This document shows, in pieces, positions 33,558 through 40,292 of a stretch of 42,391 bases of DNA; the stretch's first letter is position 1; every line of letters starts with the position of its first letter. Made by a program: the position numbers and the translations under genes. The notes beneath the pieces are model-generated. The model ran no database searches and had not been told where the DNA came from. It was given only the letters and a program-made list of their open reading frames with translations. This DNA is from an uncultured Pseudomonadota bacterium (GTDB lineage Bacteria; Pseudomonadota; Alphaproteobacteria; RF32; CAG-239): assembly GCA_902495305.1 (NCBI GenBank), contig CABUWG010000013.1, positions 1 to 42,391 on the forward strand, written 5' to 3'.

Positions 33558-33848
33558 ATGAAGAATATAAAATATCAATCAATAGCGTCTAATCCGCTGA
33601 AAGCGATACACCGGACGCTGGGTTTTGCCTTTTACTGCGAAAGGCGAAAAGATGAAATTCCGTTAAAAAAAGTCAGCAAGAAATTAAAAGTCCCGACCGA
33701 ATATATAGAGGATTTGGAATTGGGACGCGGCAGAATCAGGCCATGGCTGATAAAAGAACTTCTGGAATATTATAATAGAAAAATATCAGTCTACCTTGAC
33801 ATACCGGAAGAAGGTAAGAAAAAAGTTAAAACAAAAGCGGGAGGTTAA
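33558..33848 (+). CDS. Small XRE-like helix-turn-helix protein
   Basis: This 96-residue basic protein has GGAG 10 nt before the ATG. The centre (RKDEIPLKKVSKKLKVPTEYIEDLELGRGRIRP) fits a λ-repressor-like HTH: the first helix, then the VSKKLKVPTEYIEDLE recognition part. It is followed by a helix with LLEYYNRKISVYL. The tail is lysine-rich (KKKVKTKAGG). The stop codon falls in the loop of its own terminator. DNA binding and an autoregulatory or phage-control role are inferred. It sits directly after the structured RNA and tRNA, so it may be the first gene of the island. Confidence 0.7.
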   Translation: MKNIKYQSIASNPLKAIHRTLGFAFYCERRKDEIPLKKVSKKLKVPTEYIEDLELGRGRIRPWLIKELLEYYNRKISVYLDIPEEGKKKVKTKAGG

Positions 33849-33862
33849 TCCCGCTTTTTTCA
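33834..33862 (+). terminator. Terminator enclosing the HTH gene stop codon
   Basis: AAAGCGGGA pairs with TCCCGCTTT and ends in a T run. The loop GGTTAA contains the final Gly codon and TAA stop, so the stem overlaps the coding end. Confidence 0.88.
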
Positions 33863-33897
33863 TTTCAAAGTACATTCTTTCCCACAAACCCTGCCAT

Positions 33898-33956
33898 AGC
33901 AACCCGGGTTTCAAGGTACCATACAAACCGACCGCCGCCCGTCGCACGGGTCATCC
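33898..33956. repeat. Dispersed repeat module A plus tail, copy at 33.9 kb
   Basis: 33898-33939 matches 13795-13836 over 42 nt with three substitutions (AGCAACCCGGGTTTCAAGG start). It continues into CCGTCGCACGGGTCAT, the end of module B. The joined A and B-tail form here suggests deletion of the middle of a longer element. This lies in a 463-nt gap (33849-34311) without a gene. Confidence 0.75.
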
Positions 33957-33993
33957 TGAGCTCCTTTTCTTCGTCATCCAGTGCTTCTTTTTC

Positions 33994-34075
33994 GTCATCC
34001 TGAGCGAAGCGAAGGATCCAGTCAAACAAATTAGCCTTATTGATCAACTGGATTCTTCGTTGCACTCAGAATGAC
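33994..34075. repeat. Long imperfect inverted repeat, GTCATCCTGAGCGAAGCG type
   Basis: A 29-nt left arm (33994-34022, GTCATCCTGAGCGAAGCG...) pairs with a 29-nt right arm (34047-34075, ...ACTCAGAATGAC) with several mismatches around a 24-nt loop. This is the widespread intergenic palindrome seen in many bacterial genomes, possibly MITE-like. Confidence 0.75.
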
Positions 34076-34125
34076 AGTGTTTTTTCTTCAAAGCACTCCC
34101 TCTATCATATATTCCGCCAGAGCAC

Positions 34126-34180
34126 CGCGGTCTCTTGGGCAGAGCGCTGACAATTGAAGCCTCACCCGCTGGGTGCGGCC
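34126..34180. repeat. Dispersed repeat module B, degenerate copy 3
   Basis: It begins CGCGGTCTCTTGGGCAG and diverges toward CACCCGCTGGGTGCG. A shared block TTCTTCAAAGCACTC precedes it (about 34085) and recurs at 13759, so the 13.7 and 34.1 kb regions share several modules in rearranged order. Confidence 0.6.
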
Positions 34181-34273
34181 TCCCGACCACCTGCCGTGCA
34201 GGTGTATGCTCTCCACTGTGTCTGTCACAAGAGTTTCGATTATAAAAAGCTGTTTATATCTCATGTTCGTATA

Positions 34274-34308
34274 TTGACTATTAATTCTTTTAAAGAATAA
34301 AATTATTC
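34274..34308 (+). promoter_or_regulatory. Promoter-operator of the small-gene operon
   Basis: TTGACT (34274-34279) and TAAAAT (34298-34303) have 18-nt spacing. The -10 overlaps GAATAA-AA-TTATTC (34295-34308), an inverted repeat. The same layout occurs at 35687. The start codon follows only 3 nt after the operator. Confidence 0.6.
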
Positions 34309-34311
34309 AAA

Positions 34312-34578
34312 ATGAAATTGAGAGATGAAATGAAAATATGGAATATTTATCAGTTTAACAAACAGGACGGAAAACTGCTGGATTTTCTGAATTTGCAGGC
34401 AGAAAAAACACCTGAGATTCCGGTCGAAATCGATTTTTTACAATTTTCCGGCAGTCGGGAAATTTACATCCTCGGCGTTTGTTATCATGACTTAAATATC
34501 AAAAGCTTTTTGTCCCTGCAAACTATTCAATATTTTACCAACTTAATAGAAAAGGAACTGGAAAATGAAAGAACTTGA
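34312..34578 (+). CDS. Small phage-region protein, unknown
   Basis: The 88-residue protein contains VEIDFLQFSGSREIYILGVCYHD, likely β-strands, and a helical C-terminus (IQYFTNLIEKELENERT). Two starts are possible: ATG 34312, almost leaderless given the promoter at 34274, or ATG 34330, preceded by GAGAG. The latter gives 82 residues and a 20-nt leader and may be the real one. It overlaps the next gene by 14 nt. The composition fits the adjacent early phage genes. No family is recognised. Confidence 0.6.
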   Translation: MKLRDEMKIWNIYQFNKQDGKLLDFLNLQAEKTPEIPVEIDFLQFSGSREIYILGVCYHDLNIKSFLSLQTIQYFTNLIEKELENERT

Positions 34579-34717
34579 TTTGTGGAAGCTGCAGCTGCAA
34601 AGCTTTGAAAAGATTTTTGGTTCATATTTGCTGCCGCGCCAGTCAACGCTTCGGCCTGATAATGACAATACGCCGGAGAAAACGGAAGGAGGAAACGATG
34701 ATACTAACCAAAAATGA
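34565..34717 (+). CDS. 50-residue overlapping small protein
   Basis: This frame is easily missed because of its size. ATG 34565 has AAGGA about 7 nt upstream and lies inside the end of the preceding gene. The product begins MKELDLWKLQLQSFEKIF (amphipathic helix) and ends in an Asn/Asp/Lys-rich tail. It also overlaps the start of the next gene by 20 nt, and that gene's GGAGGA site lies within it. The three genes form a tightly coupled chain, a common phage early-region style. No function is recognised. Confidence 0.5.
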   Translation: MKELDLWKLQLQSFEKIFGSYLLPRQSTLRPDNDNTPEKTEGGNDDTNQK

Positions 34718-34940
34718 ACTTGAAGTCTGCCGTCTTTTCCGCAGAAAAAGAACATTTGAACAAGCCTACCAGCGCAGCTGTTTTCGCAGTCAGGGAAATT
34801 TGATGACTTATATAAAAAGGCTGCTCTATTTAGGCGTATTGGAAGAATATGTGCATTTCTATGAGCGTGACGGCCTGATTAACGAGCACCGGACATACCG
34901 CTGCGCTCATAGAAATTTATTTTATAAAAATATTAAATAA
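34698..34940 (+). CDS. Small winged-helix-like phage protein
   Basis: The 80-residue basic protein starts at ATG 34698, 6 nt after GGAGGAAA. The longer open frame upstream is out of place. Segments TKNELEVCRLFRRKRTFEQAYQ and GNLMTYIKRLLYLGVLEEY look like paired helices of a DNA-binding winged fold, with a final Tyr/Arg-rich strand (HRTYRCAHRNLFYK). DNA binding is inference only. It is the last gene before the convergent repressor. Confidence 0.6.
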   Translation: MILTKNELEVCRLFRRKRTFEQAYQRSCFRSQGNLMTYIKRLLYLGVLEEYVHFYERDGLINEHRTYRCAHRNLFYKNIK

Positions 34941-34968
34941 CAATAAAATAATTGTCTGTATTAAAGTG

Positions 34969-35604
34969 TTAAATAAACTTCGTAACAGCAATAACTTTTC
35001 CGCAAACCTTAAGCTTGTCCGGATTGTTGATTGTCAGTGGCGGATAAAGCGGATTATCTGATGAAACCATCACGGAATTGTTAAAAATATCAAAGCGGAC
35101 ACGCTTAACCATCAGCTCCTGACGGATGCAAAACAGATAAAGCCCGTCACTTTCCGGACGTGTGATTGAAATGTCAACCCAAATAGAATCCTGATCATTG
35201 ATTGTCGGTTGCATGCTGTCGCCATAAACAGATAAAATCTTTATTCTGTCGGGGGATATGTTTCTAAGTTGAGGAAAAAGATTAATGTTGGCAAGCTGAT
35301 GCCCGATAACTTTCGGTGCCAGAATATCGCCGCCTTCGGTCACAGATTCTCTCGCGTCAATAATCTCAATCATCGACACGCCGGCCGGACTAAAAGCATA
35401 AGGCGAAACCTTGCCGATTTCCGGCTTGATAACATTGTCAACAGTTGTACCGAAAATGTCGGCGATTTTTTGTGCCATTTCACTTTTCAGCGCAATGTTG
35501 CCGTTTTCGATTTTCGTCATGGTTGACTGGGTTGTGCCGACGGCTCGAGCCAGTTGCGTAACAGTTTGGTGATGTAGTTTTCTCAAATTTTTTATATTGT
35601 TCAT
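34969..35604 (-). CDS. CI/LexA-type phage repressor, XRE HTH plus S24 domain
   Basis: This 211-residue transcription regulator has an N-terminal XRE HTH (about residues 8-60, TVTQLARAVGTTQSTMTKIE). A linker follows, then an S24 peptidase-like domain with the serine in VYGDSMQPT near 134-142 and the lysine in LMVKRVRF near 170. This Ser-Lys pair is the autocleavage or dimer domain of CI-like repressors. An Ala-Gly in SPAGVSM near 89 could be the cleavage site. AGGAG lies before the ATG. It probably controls the two outward promoters at 34274 and 35687 and itself via the 35639-35666 dyad. It maintains a lysogenic-like state (inference). Confidence 0.92.
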   Translation of the reverse strand: MNNIKNLRKLHHQTVTQLARAVGTTQSTMTKIENGNIALKSEMAQKIADIFGTTVDNVIKPEIGKVSPYAFSPAGVSMIEIIDARESVTEGGDILAPKVIGHQLANINLFPQLRNISPDRIKILSVYGDSMQPTINDQDSIWVDISITRPESDGLYLFCIRQELMVKRVRFDIFNNSVMVSSDNPLYPPLTINNPDKLKVCGKVIAVTKFI

Positions 35605-35622
35605 ATCGTTTCTCCTGTATGT

Positions 35623-35666
35623 AGTATATTCAAAAGAAGAATAAATTTCAAGTATAAAATTTATTC
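35623..35666 (-). promoter_or_regulatory. Repressor promoter with overlapping perfect dyad
   Basis: On the minus strand TTGAAA (35646-35651) and TATACT (35623-35628) have 17-nt spacing. GAATAAATTT-N8-AAATTTATTC (35639-35666) is a perfect 10-bp dyad over the -35, suggesting autoregulation. Confidence 0.65.
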
Positions 35667-35686
35667 ATCACAAGACTATTGAATTT

Positions 35687-35718
35687 TTGACTATTAGTTC
35701 TTATATGGAATATTATTC
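35687..35718 (+). promoter_or_regulatory. Rightward phage promoter-operator
   Basis: TTGACT (35687-35692) and TATTAT (35711-35716) have an 18-nt spacer. GAATATTATTC (35708-35718) is palindromic around its centre. The TTGACTATTA-TTCTT sequence is shared with the promoter at 34274, so both are probably controlled by the repressor between them. Confidence 0.6.
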
Positions 35719-35734
35719 AACAATAGGAGGGGCG

Positions 35735-36355
35735 ATGACAAAAATTTCTTCGTGGCGGTCAGCCGATAATGACAATGTTTCGCAGGCTGCGTCTGAGCAT
35801 AATTATACAATCAAATTTTGTGTTAAGAAAAAACGGGTGGCAAAGAATAAGAACATTCGGGAAGAAGCGGTAGACGCAGCAGAGCCTTCTGACTCTCCGG
35901 CAATGCCGCCGCAGTTTGGAACCGCCGGCGTTTTGTACCGTTATGCCAATGCCGGCTGGCTGGATATGGGCGATAAACGTTATAGTACGGAAGATCGGGT
36001 CAGGGTGGCGGAACGCCTTTATAAAGACTTCCGCTTGTCGCAGTTTTCTGAGTGCAAAGCCGTGGTGATTGGCAGTGTCAAGCCGGAAATCTGTGGTGAT
36101 TTTACATTGCTGGACAACGTGCTTGATGCCCGAACGCGCTATCAGCAGGCCATGTTGAGCATCCCGCATGAGTTTTGGCCGAGTGTCAGAAAAGTCTGTA
36201 TTGAGGATCAGGAACTGTTTGACAATGACAACGGCGAAAGCAAACGCCAACAGGCGTATCGCACTTATGCCGCCAAAGTCGATTTGTGCCGCGGCCTCGA
36301 CCGCCTGATAGAACACTACCTCCGCCGCAAAAAAGAAAAAAGCAAAGCGGGTTGA
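35735..36355 (+). CDS. DUF6456-like protein in the phage region
   Basis: The 206-residue protein starts at ATG 35735 with AGGAGG 4-5 nt upstream. Its second half fits DUF6456 as known in alphaproteobacteria: AERLYKDFRLSQFS, then DARTRYQQAMLSIPHEFW, VCIEDQ and a final LCRGLDRLIEHYLRRKK helix. The N-terminal 60 residues are basic and likely disordered. The DUF6456 assignment is from memory of the pattern and moderate in strength. It is the first gene rightward of the repressor, so it could be a replication or regulatory early protein. Function unknown. Confidence 0.6.
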   Translation: MTKISSWRSADNDNVSQAASEHNYTIKFCVKKKRVAKNKNIREEAVDAAEPSDSPAMPPQFGTAGVLYRYANAGWLDMGDKRYSTEDRVRVAERLYKDFRLSQFSECKAVVIGSVKPEICGDFTLLDNVLDARTRYQQAMLSIPHEFWPSVRKVCIEDQELFDNDNGESKRQQAYRTYAAKVDLCRGLDRLIEHYLRRKKEKSKAG

Positions 36356-36358
36356 GAA

Positions 36359-36949
36359 TTATCCTTCAGAAGGGACATTCATAATATCTTTTTTCAATTT
36401 AGAAAAAATATTCAAATCCCTATAGCGACCTGCTACTTGGGAGAATATTTCCTGACGAAGGATACCCTCATGAATGTATCCGGCTCTCTTGGCTACATTA
36501 GCTGATTTCAAATTTAAAACATCTGTATGAATTACAATGCGGTTATATCCAATTCTGAAAAGTTCTTTTTCCAAAAGCAAAACAGCCTCATTCATATAGC
36601 CGAGATGTACAAAATTACTGCCTAACCAATAGCCAATTTCGATTCGGTGGTGCTGGGGAGCAGAATGTAGCGCACTTATTGTACCAATAAATTTATCATT
36701 GCTAAAAATGCCAAAAACAAAGTTAATTCCTTTTTCCCATTCGGAATGTGAAGCTTTTAAAAATTCCAATGTATCATTAGGCGAAAGTGTTTCTTCAATC
36801 CATCCGAGCCAAGGTAAGAAATCATCTCTGGAACTGTCTTCTACTTCAAATATTTCTTGTGCAAGACAAATGTCCGGAAAAACCCTTTTAAGAACAATAC
36901 GTTTTCCTTCCAGTCTTTCATTGGGTTTTATGCAGGTTGTATTTTCCAT
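36359..36949 (-). CDS. GNAT acetyltransferase, RimJ/RimL-like
   Basis: This 196-residue N-acetyltransferase matches the GNAT_3/RimL type, with the acetyl-CoA region GYWLGSNFVHLGYMNEAV and the strand-helix RIVIHTDVLNLKSANVAKRAGYIHEG. Its substrate could be a protein N-terminus, amine or antibiotic. AAGGA lies about 6 nt upstream. It opposes its neighbours inside the phage region and is AT-richer, so it looks like cargo. It ends 3 nt from the convergent 36355 stop. Confidence 0.85.
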   Translation of the reverse strand: MENTTCIKPNERLEGKRIVLKRVFPDICLAQEIFEVEDSSRDDFLPWLGWIEETLSPNDTLEFLKASHSEWEKGINFVFGIFSNDKFIGTISALHSAPQHHRIEIGYWLGSNFVHLGYMNEAVLLLEKELFRIGYNRIVIHTDVLNLKSANVAKRAGYIHEGILRQEIFSQVAGRYRDLNIFSKLKKDIMNVPSEG

Positions 36950-37046
36950 ATAAATTCCTTTCTTTTAAGGGAACAAAAGATATGATAAAACATTTATCTG
37001 AAAACACAATAAAAATAGATTATATTCTCTCCTCCCCTCCCCAAAA

Positions 37047-37097
37047 TATATAATGGTCGTGCATTATATAAAAATAGCGGCTTCTCTTTTGTATAAT
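37047..37097. promoter_or_regulatory. Perfect inverted repeat followed by -10 box
   Basis: TATATAATG (37047-37055) and CATTATATA (37062-37070) form a perfect 9-bp dyad around GTCGTG. A TATAAT follows at 37092-37097, upstream of the gene at 37145. The dyad covers the -35 area, so it may be an operator. No -35 consensus is visible. Confidence 0.4.
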
Positions 37098-37144
37098 ATG
37101 AAACTAATGTCATGTCTGTAATCTTGGACTAAAAGGACTATCAA

Positions 37145-37465
37145 ATGACTAAAACCGCTGTTGAAAAGAATTATTGTGCAGAAACGCCGGAACAGATTCG
37201 CCGTCGCCTGAAATGTTTGATTTCAGAAATCAAGACGGTGGTGCCCTATTCAAAAAATGTCGAAAATGCTTATGTGACGTTATGTATGGCAGAAAAGGTT
37301 TTAAGCCGCTGCCTGACCGTCAGCCGTGAGACTTTGTTAAATTTGGAACTGCTGCAGGCCAATGACAATGAGCAGCTCCGAAACAATCTGTTCAAAATGC
37401 ATGAAGATTTGCTCACCGGAACAATTGCGGCCCCGACAGATATAAAAAATAAAAATATGAAATAA
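37145..37465 (+). CDS. Small helical phage-region protein
   Basis: This 106-residue protein is almost entirely helical: EQIRRRLKCLISEIKTVV, SKNVENAYVTLCMAEKVL and SRETLLNLELLQANDNEQLRNNLFKMHEDLL. AAAAGGA lies about 8 nt before the ATG. It has three cysteines. No family is recognised. It sits upstream of the terminase pair. Confidence 0.6.
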   Translation: MTKTAVEKNYCAETPEQIRRRLKCLISEIKTVVPYSKNVENAYVTLCMAEKVLSRCLTVSRETLLNLELLQANDNEQLRNNLFKMHEDLLTGTIAAPTDIKNKNMK

Positions 37466-37491
37466 ATTGTTGATAACTTTAAGAGGGTTAA

Positions 37492-37520
37492 TTGACATTG
37501 GTGACACCGCGTGATACAAA
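37492..37520 (+). promoter_or_regulatory. Promoter before terminase leader
   Basis: A consensus TTGACA (37492-37497) is separated by 17 nt from TACAAA (37515-37520). Transcription would start near 37527, exactly where the following hairpin begins. Confidence 0.55.
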
Positions 37521-37527
37521 TTTTGTT

Positions 37528-37574
37528 ATGGTGGAGAAGTGTAAGTGAGGTATGGCACGCTCCGCCATTTTTTT
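37528..37574 (+). terminator. Leader hairpin with T run in front of terminase genes
   Basis: ATGGTGGAG (37528-37536) pairs with CTCCGCCAT (37560-37568), 9 bp with one wobble, followed by a seven-T run. A shorter alternative ATGGC/GCCAT (37552-37568) uses the same right arm. It would stop a roughly 50-nt transcript or act as an attenuator. Confidence 0.55.
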
Positions 37575-37612
37575 GTAGTATCCATAGTTATTTGTCCTTA
37601 CAAAAGGTAAAG

Positions 37613-37634
37613 GCTCTTCGCATTTGCGGAGAGC
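37613..37634 (+). repeat. Second stem-loop before terminase small subunit
   Basis: GCTCTTCGCA pairs with TGCGGAGAGC (one wobble) with a two-base loop as drawn. It sits 22 nt before the small terminase start and is followed by TTTTGCTTTTT. It could be a second terminator or a packaging-related site. Confidence 0.45.
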
Positions 37635-37656
37635 TTTTGCTTTTTAGGAGAAGAAG

Positions 37657-37962
37657 ATGAAAAAAAAGAAAACCTATGCTTTGGAAGACAGCTTTGCCGA
37701 ACTTGATGAGGTGATTTCTCTGGCGCGCGATGCCAACCAGCTGACTTCCATGCTCAAAGCCATAGAACTCAAAGGCAAGCTTGCCGGCCTCTATGCCGAG
37801 GGCAAAAAAACTGAAAACGAGCCGGACATTGCTCAGATATTGGTAAAATTTGTAGATAATTTAGAGGAACGATATGAGAAAAACAAACGTCAAAGCCAAG
37901 ACCCGATGTGCCGAGATGGCCCGGGTCTTTGCGCCGCTGATGACCGAGAAAAAGAGGATTAA
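37657..37962 (+). CDS. Terminase small subunit-like protein (short)
   Basis: The 101-residue protein has AGGAG 7 nt before the ATG. The segment AELDEVISLARDANQLTSMLKAIELKGKLAGLYAEGK is like the C-terminal half of alphaproteobacterial terminase small subunits, which recognise phage DNA ends. The usual N-terminal HTH is missing, so it is truncated or a minimal variant. Its last 30 codons overlap the large subunit by 89 nt in another frame, and that C-terminal part (QSQDPMCRDGPG) looks non-native. It may be read-on sequence after a frameshift. Confidence 0.6.
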   Translation: MKKKKTYALEDSFAELDEVISLARDANQLTSMLKAIELKGKLAGLYAEGKKTENEPDIAQILVKFVDNLEERYEKNKRQSQDPMCRDGPGLCAADDREKED

Positions 37963-39223
37963 GTTTTATTACGGCGGTCGGGCGGGCGGAAAATCTTATG
38001 CCTTTGCCGACAGCCTGCTTTTCTTGGGGCGGCAGAAAAAATTGCTGATAGCCTGCCTGAGAGAAATTCAGGATTCAATTAAAGATTCGGTTCACAAACT
38101 CCTTTGTGACCGGATTTCTTTTTATGCACTCGGGGATTATAAAGTCTATGAAACCCGCATAGAAAATACCATAACCGGCACAAAGTTTATTTTCAAAGGC
38201 CTGCGCGATCAGGACAGCCAGAAGATAAAATCTTTGGAAGGCGTGGATATTGCCTGGATTGAAGAAGCTCAAACCATCAGCAAAAAAAGCTGGGAGATTT
38301 TGGAACCGACGATTCGCAAGGATGGTTCGGAAATCTGGATATCCATGAACCGCGAAGAAGAGAATGATCCGTTGTGGTCGGCGGTTGCCGCCAATCCGGA
38401 CGACAGAACGCTGGTTCGTTGCGTGAATTATTATGACAATCCTTTTTGCCCGCAGGAGATTAAACTTCAGGCCGAAAAGTGCCGCCGTTTGTCACCGGAC
38501 GACTACGCCCATATCTGGCTCGGTGCGCCGGTGGTTCAGAGCAATACGAAGCTGATTTCTGGCACGGACGTCCGTCGGGCTTTTGAGCAAAAAATGAGCG
38601 GGAGTACGTCTCCGCTGATTATCGGTTTGGATATTGCCCGATTCGGAGATGACGCTACTTCATTTTGTTTTCGTAAAGGGCGGTGGTGCTGCCGTTTTGA
38701 GAGTTATTACAAACAAGATAATGTCAGCGTTGCCAATCTGGCGACTCATTTTATTAAAGAATATCGCCCGCGCCGGATTTTTATGGATATCGGCGGGCAG
38801 GGCGCCGGCGTGTATGACATTCTGAAAGACCGCGGTTTCGGGGAGATTATCCGCGGTGTTTATTTTGGTGAAAAAGCGGTCAATGAAGAGCGTTATTTTA
38901 ACCGTCGGGCAGAAATGTGGGACGGCATAAACCAGTGGCTGCGGTCACAGCCGCCTGTACAGCTGCCTGCTGATGAAGAACTGTTTAATGATTTAACCTC
39001 GGTCAATAAAAAATATGACCGCAAAGGGAGATTGCAAATGGAAGAAAAAGATGAAGTCAAAAAACGCTTGGGGCGTTCGCCGGATAAGGGCGACGCTTTG
39101 GCCTTAACCTTTGCCGAACCGGTTTATGACTGCGGCGAGCCCCGATTATACGGCAACGGCAAGGTTTCAATAGAGGAGATGTTTGCCCTTGCCGGTGCAG
39201 AAAATAATAATACCGGCTGGTAA
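37874..39223 (+). CDS. Phage terminase large subunit
   Basis: The 449-residue packaging ATPase-nuclease is complete and of the PBSX/Terminase_3 type. Walker A is GGRAGGKSYAF near residue 34. Walker B is VDIAWIEEAQ near 118-127. Nuclease acidic residues lie in IIGLDIARFGDD near 245, IFMDIGGQGAG near 300 and DKGDALALTFA near 415. GAGGAA precedes the ATG. It is followed directly by a terminator and then a non-structural gene. A portal would normally be next and is absent, which argues for a remnant or a reduced element. Confidence 0.94.
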   Translation: MRKTNVKAKTRCAEMARVFAPLMTEKKRIKFYYGGRAGGKSYAFADSLLFLGRQKKLLIACLREIQDSIKDSVHKLLCDRISFYALGDYKVYETRIENTITGTKFIFKGLRDQDSQKIKSLEGVDIAWIEEAQTISKKSWEILEPTIRKDGSEIWISMNREEENDPLWSAVAANPDDRTLVRCVNYYDNPFCPQEIKLQAEKCRRLSPDDYAHIWLGAPVVQSNTKLISGTDVRRAFEQKMSGSTSPLIIGLDIARFGDDATSFCFRKGRWCCRFESYYKQDNVSVANLATHFIKEYRPRRIFMDIGGQGAGVYDILKDRGFGEIIRGVYFGEKAVNEERYFNRRAEMWDGINQWLRSQPPVQLPADEELFNDLTSVNKKYDRKGRLQMEEKDEVKKRLGRSPDKGDALALTFAEPVYDCGEPRLYGNGKVSIEEMFALAGAENNNTGW

Positions 39224-39230
39224 CTCTTTC

Positions 39231-39259
39231 ATCCTGCCTTTAAAGGCGGGATTTTTTTT
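39231..39259 (+). terminator. Terminase operon terminator
   Basis: ATCCTGCCTT pairs with AAGGCGGGAT (one wobble) and ends in a T run of about eight. It lies 8 nt after the large-subunit stop. Confidence 0.85.
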
Positions 39260-39286
39260 AACAAACAATTAAAGGAGAAAAAACAA

Positions 39287-40249
39287 ATGAGTGTGTTTCG
39301 TAAAGAAATAGAAAAAGATATCTCGGAAATGATTTCAGGTCGGCAGCTGATAAGGCGGGAATATCGCCGCCCCGGCCAGTCAGAATATTTTTATCTGACC
39401 AAGAACGCCGACGGCAGCCATAATCAAATAGACGTGCCGGACGACTTTGGCCGCCAGTGGATCGGAAAAACTCTGCCGGATAATTTTGGGAATGGTTATC
39501 AACCTGCCGGAACGAATGTCGGCAATATGTCAAATAATACCTCTGATTACAAAGCCCAAGCTTACAAATTGGGCACTTTGAGCGGTAAAGAAGAGGATAA
39601 ACAATATAATAATTATGATCCTCTTTACAAAAACTTATCAGGATTTGATGATGATAAAGTAATTAATTACAATAATGAGCGTCCCTTTGTTGAGAGAGAT
39701 AATAATGAGAATATTTTGATTAATGAGTGCAGTCAAAGTCCTCGGTTTGTTAGATATATGAAACGATTAAAGCAACCAGATAGAGAAGGAATTGGATATA
39801 ATGGAAATTTAAAAACGATAGATCAACCAACTCACACAGGAATTTCATTAAATTTATATAATCAGATAAAAAAACAAAATTCCGATATACAAAAATTGTA
39901 TCCTGAGAATTTAAAAGATTTATCGCAAGAGCAAATAGACAATTTATATTGTCAATTTATATATAAACCTAAACATATCGAATTAATAGATAATAATAGG
40001 CTAGCAGAAGCTGTGTTTGATACGTCAGTTTTAAGTGATGCGACAGGAATAAAGATATTACAAAAAACAATGAATGAATTTGGTATTCCTACAAAGGTTG
40101 ACGGAATAATCGGAAGTAAAACAATAAATAGTCTAAATAGTTTACAAGATGTGAATGCTTTTATAGAACGTTTTAAGCAAAACCGAAATAAGAATTTTAA
40201 TAATCCTCGTTTTAATAAAACTCATATTAGGAGAACAAATTCATATTGA
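39287..40249 (+). CDS. Chimeric protein with C-terminal GH108-like muramidase domain
   Basis: The 320-residue protein has AAAGGAG before its ATG. The first about 98 residues (RRPGQSEYFYLTKNADGS...) are of host-like composition and not recognised. After about residue 98 the DNA turns sharply AT-rich. Residues about 150-290 resemble the glycoside hydrolase 108 and PG_binding_3 pair of phage endolysins and secreted muramidases: REGIGYNGN with the likely catalytic Glu167, THTGISLNLYNQ, LSQEQIDNLYCQFIY and KVDGIIGSKTINSLNSL. The GH108 call is moderate because the usual EGGY motif is altered. No signal peptide is seen. It could be a lysin, a phage tail lysozyme or a toxin with a swapped end. Confidence 0.6.
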   Translation: MSVFRKEIEKDISEMISGRQLIRREYRRPGQSEYFYLTKNADGSHNQIDVPDDFGRQWIGKTLPDNFGNGYQPAGTNVGNMSNNTSDYKAQAYKLGTLSGKEEDKQYNNYDPLYKNLSGFDDDKVINYNNERPFVERDNNENILINECSQSPRFVRYMKRLKQPDREGIGYNGNLKTIDQPTHTGISLNLYNQIKKQNSDIQKLYPENLKDLSQEQIDNLYCQFIYKPKHIELIDNNRLAEAVFDTSVLSDATGIKILQKTMNEFGIPTKVDGIIGSKTINSLNSLQDVNAFIERFKQNRNKNFNNPRFNKTHIRRTNSY

Positions 40250-40255
40250 ATAATT

Positions 40256-40292
40256 AAAAGGCATAATATAGTTATTATATATTATGCCTTTT
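40256..40292. terminator. Bidirectional terminator between convergent genes
   Basis: AAAAGGCATAATATA pairs perfectly with TATATTATGCCTTTT (15 bp) around a 7-nt loop. The right arm overlaps the end of the minus-strand gene. Confidence 0.85.
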
